From contig NZ_VUJV01000002.1 in the NCBI RefSeq assembly GCF_008373755.1, positions 124,001 through 188,000 of the forward strand: DNA of 64,000 nucleotides. Direction: 5' to 3'. A program made the position numbers and the translations under genes. Shown piece after piece: positions 7,947 to 14,018 of this stretch (its first letter is position 1; each line of letters starts with the position of its first letter). Under the pieces are notes generated by a model. The model was not told the origin of the DNA. It saw nothing but the letters and a program-made list of their open reading frames with translations, and searched no databases. Source of the stretch: Nocardioides humilatus. Its GTDB lineage: Bacteria > Actinomycetota > Actinomycetes > Propionibacteriales > Nocardioidaceae.

Positions 7947-8591
7947 TCACTTGACCCCGGTGAGCACCTTGTCGATGACATAGACCGTCGCGTTGGCGGT
8001 CGGGATGTTGCCGCAGAGCACGTTGGCGGTGACGGTGCCGTCGGAAACGGTCATGCCGTCCTCGGGGTTGCCCTCGATGGTGAGGCTGTCGCCGGCGAGC
8101 GTGTCGTGCTTGCCGCCGACGGCGTCCTCGTCCTCGTTGGCGCCCAGCACGTGGTGCGCGAGGATCTTGTAGAGGGTGCTCTCCTGGCCGTCCTTCTGGC
8201 CGCCCATGACCAGCGCGTTCAGGTCATCGGCCGGGATCTCGGCGAACGCGTCGTTGTAGGGCGCGAAGACCGTGAGCGCCTCGGCGCCGTTGAGCGTGTC
8301 GCCGAGACCGTCGATCGCGCCGACGGCGGTGACGAGCGTGGTGAGCAGCGGGTTGTTGCTCGCGGCGGTGGCGACCGGGTCCTTGACCATGCCGTCGAAC
8401 GAGCCGGCGCCGTCGGTCGGGACTGCAGCGCAGCCCTTGCCGAAGGTCTGGGCGCCCGCGTCGGACGAGGAGTCGCCCTTGGAGCTCGAGTCCTTGTCGT
8501 CGCCGTCGTCGCCACAGGCGGCGAGGGAGACCGAGAGGGCCAGCGCGCCGGCTGCGAGGGCGGTGTTGCGGACGAAGTGGTTGCGCTTCAT
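7947..8591 (-). CDS. Fasciclin-domain lipoprotein (MPT83/MPT70-like)
   Basis: A 214-residue secreted lipoprotein. The signal peptide ends in the lipobox LAAC (Cys25). A short Ser/Asp-rich linker leads into one FAS1 domain covering about residues 60-214, with the conserved TVFAPYNDAF and a C-terminal NATVYVIDKVLTGV block. FAS1 domains mediate adhesion or protein interaction at the cell surface. In M. tuberculosis the main SigK targets are mpt83 and mpt70, both FAS1 proteins, so its place immediately upstream of sigK is telling. ATG 8591 is preceded by GGAAGG. A SigK-type promoter lies 36 bases upstream. Confidence 0.93.
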   Translation of the reverse strand: MKRNHFVRNTALAAGALALSVSLAACGDDGDDKDSSSKGDSSSDAGAQTFGKGCAAVPTDGAGSFDGMVKDPVATAASNNPLLTTLVTAVGAIDGLGDTLNGAEALTVFAPYNDAFAEIPADDLNALVMGGQKDGQESTLYKILAHHVLGANEDEDAVGGKHDTLAGDSLTIEGNPEDGMTVSDGTVTANVLCGNIPTANATVYVIDKVLTGVK

Positions 8592-8626
8592 GGTGGTGCC
8601 TTCCGTGAGGATGTGGTGATGTGAGT

Positions 8627-8654
8627 TCTTCGGAGCGGTGCGGGATCCGGATTG
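8627..8654 (-). promoter_or_regulatory. Candidate SigK promoter of the fasciclin-sigK operon
   Basis: Read on the minus strand this is CAATCC, 16 bases, then CGAAGA. It matches the SigK element known from mycobacteria (CCATCC, about 16 bases, CGAA-type -10) at all but one -35 base. It has the same spacing and the same CGAAGAAC -10 block as the site at 10190-10217. It lies 36 bases upstream of the fasciclin ATG. Confidence 0.65.
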
Positions 8655-8674
8655 GTCGGATCTCGAAAAGTTGG

Positions 8675-10183
8675 TCAGGCGACGTCGACGATGAGCTCGT
8701 GCAGGCCGCTGGCGCCGTTGGGGAACGGCTCGGCCCGTACGGCGGTCTGGGGCTCGCCGTTGCCGGCGACGGCGCGCGCGGAGATCCGGTGCGAGCCGGA
8801 GGGCGCGTCCCAGCGGTAGAACCACTGCCGCCAGTAGTCGTTGCCGCCGTCGGGACCGAGGTTGGCGTCCTGCCAGGCCCCACCGTCGATGCTGACCTGG
8901 ACCCCCTGGATGCCGCCGCGCTCCTGCGCCCACGCGACTCCGCCGACGACGACGTCGCCCTTGTCGACGGTGGCCAGGGCCTTGGGCGTGTCGATGCGGG
9001 TGGAGATCTTGATGGGAGCGTCGGTGGCCCAGCCGCGGTCGGTCCAGTACGCCTTCTTGTCGTCGTAGGTCGTCAGCGTCAGGCGGGTGACCCACTTCGT
9101 CGCACTGATGAACCCGTAGAGGCCAGGAACGATCATCCGCACGGGGAAGCCGTGCTCGCGGGGGAGCGCCTCGCCGTTCATGCCGACGGCGAGCATGGCG
9201 TCGCGGCCATCGGTCGCCAGGGCGAGCGGGGTGCTGATCGTCATGCCGTCCACGTCGGTGGACAGGATCTGGTCGGCGGTGCTGCCGACGCCCGCAAGAG
9301 CGAGCACGTCGGTGAGCCGGACGCCCAGCCAGCGGGCGCCCCCGACGTAGGGGCCGCCGACGCTGTTGGAGACGCAGGTCAGGGTGATGTCGCGCTCGAT
9401 GAGCGGCATCGCGAGCAGGTCGTCGAAGCTGAGCGTCACCTTGCGGTCGACGTCGCCATCGATGGTCAGGGTCCAGTCGCCCGAGTCGATGATCGGTACG
9501 TCGAGTCGGGTGTCGACCCGGTAGAAGTCGTCATTGGAGGTGCGGAACTCGGTGATGCCGGGGACCTGGTCGTCGAGGCCCTTCGGGAGGGCCGGCGCGG
9601 GGTCGGCGGCGTCGGGGAGGTCGATGTCCTCGGGGCGAAGCCGCAGCTTGTTGACCAGTCGACCGCCGAGGCCGCCGACGACGGCGATGGCGCTGAGCGC
9701 CCCGATCGCGAGCAGCACGCCGCGGCGCCCGCCCCCCGCCGCGTCAGACTCCGGAGCGCCGGTCTGCTCGCGTGCCAGCCACACCAGGGCGAGCACCGCG
9801 ACGACGGCTGCGACCGCACTCGGGCCCAGGTCCAGTACTGATGCCTTCGGGCGAGTCAGTACCGCGCCTGCGGCGATCGCGACCAGGACGACGAGCAGAC
9901 CGGCGCCGTACCGAGTGCGCCGTCGGGCCAGCAGGCCCGCGACGCCGGCGAGGACGAGTACCCCCGCCATGACCGATCCGACCAGCACCGTCTTGTCCTT
10001 GGTGCCGAACCTCTCGATCGCCCAGTCCTTCATCGGGGTCGGCGTCAGGTCGATGACCGTCGAGCCGACCGCGAGGACCGGAGAGGTGTCGGCGACGGTC
10101 AGGGCAGCTACCAGGTGCGCGACGCCGAGTCCCGCAAGGGTCGCCAGGACGCCGTAGGCAGCCCACGTCAGTCGAGTCCTCAT
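8675..10183 (-). CDS. Membrane-anchored molybdopterin-dependent oxidoreductase (sulfite-oxidase family)
   Basis: A 502-residue protein. Residues 1-175 hold about four hydrophobic helices (the first at 8-28, others near 65-85, 92-110 and 118-136) plus one near 154-170. The rest is a periplasm-facing Oxidored_molyb domain; the molybdenum-ligand cysteine lies in TLTCVSN. The C-terminal part is a Mo-co dimerisation domain with GVQVSIDGGAWQDA. The family oxidises or reduces small compounds at a molybdenum-pterin centre; the substrate is unknown, with sulfite or protein methionine sulfoxide as possibilities. The start is ATG 10183. The promoter at 10190-10217 lies so close that its transcript would be nearly leaderless. 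It is placed in the SigK regulon by this promoter. Confidence 0.88.
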   Translation of the reverse strand: MRTRLTWAAYGVLATLAGLGVAHLVAALTVADTSPVLAVGSTVIDLTPTPMKDWAIERFGTKDKTVLVGSVMAGVLVLAGVAGLLARRRTRYGAGLLVVLVAIAAGAVLTRPKASVLDLGPSAVAAVVAVLALVWLAREQTGAPESDAAGGGRRGVLLAIGALSAIAVVGGLGGRLVNKLRLRPEDIDLPDAADPAPALPKGLDDQVPGITEFRTSNDDFYRVDTRLDVPIIDSGDWTLTIDGDVDRKVTLSFDDLLAMPLIERDITLTCVSNSVGGPYVGGARWLGVRLTDVLALAGVGSTADQILSTDVDGMTISTPLALATDGRDAMLAVGMNGEALPREHGFPVRMIVPGLYGFISATKWVTRLTLTTYDDKKAYWTDRGWATDAPIKISTRIDTPKALATVDKGDVVVGGVAWAQERGGIQGVQVSIDGGAWQDANLGPDGGNDYWRQWFYRWDAPSGSHRISARAVAGNGEPQTAVRAEPFPNGASGLHELIVDVA

Positions 10184-10189
10184 GGTCGT

Positions 10190-10217
10190 TCTTCGTCGCC
10201 GTCGCCCGGACGGATGG
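10190..10217 (-). promoter_or_regulatory. Candidate SigK promoter of the molybdopterin oxidoreductase
   Basis: On the minus strand this reads CCATCC, 16 bases, then CGAAGA, followed by AC. The -35 is identical to the published mycobacterial SigK -35. The -10 ends only 6 bases before the ATG at 10183, which predicts a leaderless or nearly leaderless mRNA. Confidence 0.7.
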
Positions 10218-10280
10218 GTGTGACAAAGAAACAGTCAGACCTGATTGTTATTTTGGAAGGGCTCCGCGAAGATGGGGCGC

Positions 10281-11039
10281 ATGGCTGACACCCCCGCCGA
10301 GCTGGTCCACTACGAGGTCGCCGACCAGGTCGCGACCATCACCTTGGACTCGCCGCACAACCGCAACGCGCTCTCGCGCCAGCTGGTCACCGAGCTCCTC
10401 GCCTGCCTCGAGCGGGCCGACCAGGACCCCGACGCGCTCGTGGTGCTGCTCAAGTCGTCCGGACGCGTCTTCTGCTCGGGTGCCGACCTCTCCGAGGCGT
10501 CGACGACGCCGATGGAGGAGGGTGCGCGGGCGATGGTGCGGATGCAACGGTCGGTCGCCGCTTTGAGCAAGCCCGTCGTGACGGTCGTCCTCGGCGCCGC
10601 CCGCGCCGGCGGGATCGGGCTGGTCGCCTCGTCCGACATCGTGATCGTCGCCGATGACGCCACGTTCGCGCTCACGGAGGTCAAGCTCGGCCTTGCGCCC
10701 GCCGTCATCTCCCTAACGGTCTTCCCCCGCCTCACCCCGCGCGCTGCGTCCCTGACCGCCCTGGGCGGCGAGGTCTTCACCGGCGCTCAGGCCGCCGACT
10801 ACGGACTCGCCACGAAGGCCGTCCCCGCCGACCAGCTCGACGCTGCGGTCGCCGAGATGCTCGCCCAGCTGACGACCGGCGCCCTCCAGGGTCTCCGGGA
10901 GACGAAGCAGGTCCTCAACGCCCCGCTGCTGGCCAACATCGACGCCGGCGCCGACGCGATGGTCGCCCTCAGCGCCCGCCTCTTCGGCTCCGACGAGGCT
11001 CGCGAGGCGATGACCGCCTTCCTCAGCCGCGGCAAGTAG
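10281..11039 (+). CDS. Enoyl-CoA hydratase/isomerase family protein (crotonase)
   Basis: A 252-residue crotonase-fold protein. The oxyanion-hole segments are recognisable: NRNALSRQL near the N-terminus, FCSGADLSE, and GAARAGGIGLVASSDIVI. The acid segment FALTEVKLGLAPAVIS holds one of the two usual glutamates. Family members hydrate or isomerise acyl-CoA thioesters, and the exact substrate is not readable. I chose ATG 10281 from where the conserved fold begins; ATG 10272, three codons upstream, sits about 10 bases after GGAAGGG and is an equally good start. It is divergent from the molybdopterin oxidoreductase and converges on the MFS gene across a strong hairpin. Confidence 0.88.
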   Translation: MADTPAELVHYEVADQVATITLDSPHNRNALSRQLVTELLACLERADQDPDALVVLLKSSGRVFCSGADLSEASTTPMEEGARAMVRMQRSVAALSKPVVTVVLGAARAGGIGLVASSDIVIVADDATFALTEVKLGLAPAVISLTVFPRLTPRAASLTALGGEVFTGAQAADYGLATKAVPADQLDAAVAEMLAQLTTGALQGLRETKQVLNAPLLANIDAGADAMVALSARLFGSDEAREAMTAFLSRGK

Positions 11040-11058
11040 CTCGCTGCGCTCGGGAGCG

Positions 11059-11120
11059 CGTCGTACCTGACGCACGTGTCGTGATTTCCCGAATTCACGA
11101 CATCTACGTCAGGTACGACG
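11059..11120. terminator. Two-tier hairpin between convergent genes
   Basis: A perfect 14-base inverted repeat (11059-11072 CGTCGTACCTGACG with 11107-11120) encloses an inner inverted repeat TGTCGTGA/TCACGACA (11077-11084 and 11095-11102). The loop is TTTCCCGAAT. It lies between the convergent crotonase and MFS genes and could end transcription from both sides. No T-tract follows. Confidence 0.6.
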
Positions 11121-11127
11121 GCGGCCG

Positions 11128-12651
11128 TCAGGCCGAGACGAGCTCCAGCTCCTCGGCTTCGGCGGCCTTCGCGGCGTGGAAGCGGCGCCCGGGGAGGGCG
11201 ACGAGCCCGGCAGCGGCTGCGGTGAAGCAGAGCGCAGCCAGTACGGCGCAGCCCGTGGTCAGCCCGGACAGGAACGCGTCCTGCACGGCCTGCACCAAGG
11301 CCGGGTCGCCGCCGGCGATCCCGAAGGCGACGGGGATGGAGTCTCCCGCTGCCTCGGCCTGGCCGGTGGCGGCCATGGCGCTGTCGATGAGCCGCGCGCC
11401 GAACACCGAGGAGAAGACCGACCCGATCACGGCGACGCCGAGGGTGGCACCGAGCTCGCGGGTCGCGTCGTTGACGGCCGAACCGACGCCGGCACGGGAC
11501 GGCGGCAGCACGAGCATGATCGACTCGGTCGCCGGCGTGGAGATCAGGCCCATGCCCAGGCCCATCAGCACCATCTGCGGCACGATCGTGTTGGCGTAGG
11601 ACGTGTCGATCTCGACAGACGACGCGATCCACGCCATCGCCGAGCCGAAGGACACGAGCCCGGTCACGACCACCGCGCGGGTGCCGATCCGCGGCGCCAG
11701 GATGCCGCCGATGACGGAGGCCACTGCGATCGAGATCGCGACGGGGAGGATCCGGGCGCCGGTCGAGAGGGGGCCGAAGTCGCGCACGACCTGGAAGTAC
11801 TGCGTGATCAGGAAGATGAAGCCCGACAGCGCGAAGAAGGTGACGGTCACCGCGCCGCTGGCGGCGCTGAAGCGCCGGTCGGCGAAGAGGCGTACGTCGA
11901 GCATCGGGTGCTCCGCCGCGCGCTCCACGAGCACGAAGACCACCACGAGAGCGGCCGCTGCGGTGAAGCCGAGGACCGTGAAGGCGCTGCCCCAGCCGTG
12001 CTCGGGGGCCTCGATCACGGTGTAGGTGAGAGCGCCGAGCATCGCGATCGAGACCACCAGGCCGCGCTTGTCGATCGAGGGCACCGACGGGTCGCGTGAC
12101 TCCGGGACGAGGGCGTAGGCCAGTCCGGCGGCGACGATTGCGAGCGGAGTGAGGGCCAAGAAGATGCTGCCCCAGTAGAAGTGCTCGAGCAGCAGTCCTC
12201 CGGTCACGGGACCGGACGCGACGCCGACGCCGACGATGGCGCCCCAGCCGCCGAGGGCGGCAGCGCGCTGGCGGCGGTCGGTGAAGGTGTTGGAGATGAT
12301 CGAGAGCGTCGTCGGGAAGATCAGGGCGGCGAAGGCGCCCATCCCGAAGCGCGCTGCGATCAGGGCGCCGGTGCTGGTCACGAGCGCACCGATCACGCTG
12401 GTCGCCGCAAACCCGAGCAGGCCGATCAGCAGCGCGGGTCGGCGACCGTAGCGGTCGGACAGGCTGCCGGCCGCGAGCACCAGCGCGGTGAACGCGAGGT
12501 TGTAGCCGTCGACCACCCATTGCAGGCCGCGCGTGCCGGCGCCGAGCTCGCTCGCGATGCTCGGGAGGGCGACGTTGACGATCGTGATGTCGAGGTTGAT
12601 GGCGAGCGCCGCGACGTAGACGGCGGTCAGGATCCCTGCCTTCCGGCTCAT
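11128..12651 (-). CDS. MFS transporter, DHA2-type drug efflux pump
   Basis: A 507-residue polytopic membrane protein with about 14 hydrophobic helices, the number typical of the DHA2 (EmrB/QacA) group. Helix 1 carries the family motif INLDITIVNVALPSI, and the loop between helices 2 and 3 has SLSDRYGRRP (motif A). Motif C-like glycine-rich GWGAIVGVGVASGPVTGG is present. Transporters of this group expel drugs or dyes in exchange for protons. ATG 12651 follows AAAGGAG by 6 bases. It is divergent from a TetR-family regulator, with two identical-type operators between them, so it is probably repressed by that regulator and induced by its own substrate. Confidence 0.92.
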   Translation of the reverse strand: MSRKAGILTAVYVAALAINLDITIVNVALPSIASELGAGTRGLQWVVDGYNLAFTALVLAAGSLSDRYGRRPALLIGLLGFAATSVIGALVTSTGALIAARFGMGAFAALIFPTTLSIISNTFTDRRQRAAALGGWGAIVGVGVASGPVTGGLLLEHFYWGSIFLALTPLAIVAAGLAYALVPESRDPSVPSIDKRGLVVSIAMLGALTYTVIEAPEHGWGSAFTVLGFTAAAALVVVFVLVERAAEHPMLDVRLFADRRFSAASGAVTVTFFALSGFIFLITQYFQVVRDFGPLSTGARILPVAISIAVASVIGGILAPRIGTRAVVVTGLVSFGSAMAWIASSVEIDTSYANTIVPQMVLMGLGMGLISTPATESIMLVLPPSRAGVGSAVNDATRELGATLGVAVIGSVFSSVFGARLIDSAMAATGQAEAAGDSIPVAFGIAGGDPALVQAVQDAFLSGLTTGCAVLAALCFTAAAAGLVALPGRRFHAAKAAEAEELELVSA

Positions 12652-12667
12652 CCTGGCTCCTTTGAAA

Positions 12668-12688
12668 GATGTGGACGGTGTCAACATC
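12668..12688. promoter_or_regulatory. TetR operator copy 1
   Basis: A 21-base imperfect palindrome: GATGTGGAC, three central bases, GTCAACATC. It lies 17 bases upstream of the MFS start and repeats at 12705-12725 with only two base differences, 37 bases apart centre to centre. Confidence 0.7.
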
Positions 12689-12704
12689 CACCATGGTGGT
12701 TCCC

Positions 12705-12725
12705 GATGTGGACAATGTCAACATC
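12705..12725. promoter_or_regulatory. TetR operator copy 2
   Basis: The second copy of the same 21-base imperfect palindrome (GATGTGGAC/GTCAACATC arms), 30 bases before the TetR GTG start. A 12-base palindrome, CCACCATGGTGG at 12688-12699, lies between the two copies. Confidence 0.7.
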
Positions 12726-12755
12726 AAGACCAGTGACGACCGTTACGATGCGGCC

Positions 12756-13340
12756 GTGAGCAGCTACCACCACGGCAACCTGCGCGAGGCCCTCGTGCAG
12801 ACCGCGGTGGAGCTCGGCCGCGAGAAGGGCCCGGACGGCATCGTCATCCGCGAGGTCGCCCGCCGTACGGGCGTCTCCCACAACGCCGCCTACCGGCACT
12901 TCGCCGACCGTGACGACCTGGTGCGCGAGGTGGCGCGGGCCGGCCAGCTGGGACTGGCCGACCTGATGCTGACGCGGATGCGCCGGGTGCGGGTGAAGGA
13001 CCCTGTCGAGCGGGCCCGGCGTCGACTGCGGGAGGTCGGGAAGGCCTACGTCGAATACTCCCTTGCCGAGCCGGGGCTCTTCGCCGTCGCCTTTAGCGGG
13101 GTCAGCCTCCCCGACCTGATCGGTCCCTACGAGCACCTGAGCGACGCGCTCGACGAGTGCGTCGCGGCGGGCTTCCTCAGCCCGGCCAAGCGCGAGGGGG
13201 CCGAGTTGCCGTGCTGGGCCGGCGTCCACGGCTTCGCGATGCTCTACAGCACCGGCCCGTTGCAGGACACCCCGCGCCGCGAGCGCGATGCCGACCTCAA
13301 CCGACTGCTCGACCGGATCGACGACTCCCTGCGGTCGTAG
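12756..13340 (+). CDS. TetR/AcrR family transcriptional regulator
   Basis: A 194-residue regulator. The N-terminal HTH spans about residues 1-50: SSYHHGNLREALVQTA, then VIREVARRTGVSHNAAYRHF with recognition helix SHNAAYRHFADR. The C-terminal part resembles the TetR_C WHG domain (KAYVEYSLAEPGLFAVAF). I chose GTG 12756 because homologous N-termini start at SSYHHGN; an upstream ATG at 12669 lies inside the operator. It is divergent from the DHA2 efflux gene, and the twin palindromes between them are its likely binding sites, giving autorepression and repression of the pump. Confidence 0.9.
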   Translation: MSSYHHGNLREALVQTAVELGREKGPDGIVIREVARRTGVSHNAAYRHFADRDDLVREVARAGQLGLADLMLTRMRRVRVKDPVERARRRLREVGKAYVEYSLAEPGLFAVAFSGVSLPDLIGPYEHLSDALDECVAAGFLSPAKREGAELPCWAGVHGFAMLYSTGPLQDTPRRERDADLNRLLDRIDDSLRS

Positions 13341-13344
13341 CGCG

Positions 13345-13911
13345 TCAGTTGTAGGTGACGCGCGATCCGAGCTTCGGCTCGACCGAGCTGTATCCGGCGT
13401 TGATGCGGCCGTCGTCGATGACGTTGACGTTGTTGGTGTCGTGCCGCATCCAGACGCCGAACTTGATCCAGGTCGGGGCGTCCATGCACGACCGCGGCAC
13501 GGTGATCGTGATGCGGTCCCTGCGTCTGTTGGCGTCGCCGCGCAGCCCCTCGCAGTCAAGGACCTCCTGGGAACCGTCGAACAGCGACGTGTAGGCAGGC
13601 CCCGACTCCTTGTCGAAGCCCGTTGTCCAGTGCCCGTTGCTGGTCTTGACGCTGAACCACGCCGCGTAGTCGTCGCTCGCGAGGCTGCGTACCTCGACCC
13701 ACAGCACGAGCTTCCGGTTGCCGTAGGACGCCCTTGACTTCACGATGTCGCGCGCCTTGTCGCCGGGAGAGAGCGCGGGCGGGCCGTCGGCCTCCTTGTA
13801 GACGTCCTGGGCAGGGTCCTTCACCGTCTGGCTCTCAGCCTTGGACGGCGGCGCAGCGAAGCCCACCAGGAGCAGCGCCACGGCGATGGAGAGAAGTCGC
13901 AGGTACCTCAT
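13345..13911 (-). CDS. Secreted protein of unknown function
   Basis: A 188-residue protein with a clear signal peptide (MRYLRLLSIAVALLLVGFAA, cleavage near residue 24). The mature part is mostly beta-strand in character, with pairs such as KLVLWVEVRSL and RITITVPRSCM, and two cysteines near residues 119 and 147 that could form a disulfide. No family is recognised. ATG 13911 is preceded by AAGGAGG, which settles the start over a longer upstream frame. It is divergent from the HelD-like helicase and converges with the TetR gene, 4 bases apart at the ends. Confidence 0.75.
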   Translation of the reverse strand: MRYLRLLSIAVALLLVGFAAPPSKAESQTVKDPAQDVYKEADGPPALSPGDKARDIVKSRASYGNRKLVLWVEVRSLASDDYAAWFSVKTSNGHWTTGFDKESGPAYTSLFDGSQEVLDCEGLRGDANRRRDRITITVPRSCMDAPTWIKFGVWMRHDTNNVNVIDDGRINAGYSSVEPKLGSRVTYN

Positions 13912-13962
13912 CGGGCCTCCTTGGGGGTCTGAGCCCAGTTTGTCTGTAAAGTTGGAACCTTG

Positions 13963-13979
13963 CTGCTCCTCAGGAGCAG
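13963..13979. promoter_or_regulatory. 17-base palindrome in the divergent secreted protein/helicase promoter region
   Basis: CTGCTCCTCAGGAGCAG is a perfect palindrome around its central base. It lies 40 bases upstream of the helicase GTG and 51 bases upstream of the secreted protein. It could be an operator or a hairpin in the leader; no factor is assigned. Confidence 0.5.
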
Positions 13980-14018
13980 TCAGCAACACCCGGATTTCAC
14001 AACTCAGCAGGGGCATCG

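Noticed and set aside
12669-12755. An upstream ATG start for the TetR regulator at 12669
   Set aside because: It lies within the operator and adds 29 residues lacking family similarity; the conserved N-terminus starts at GTG 12756.
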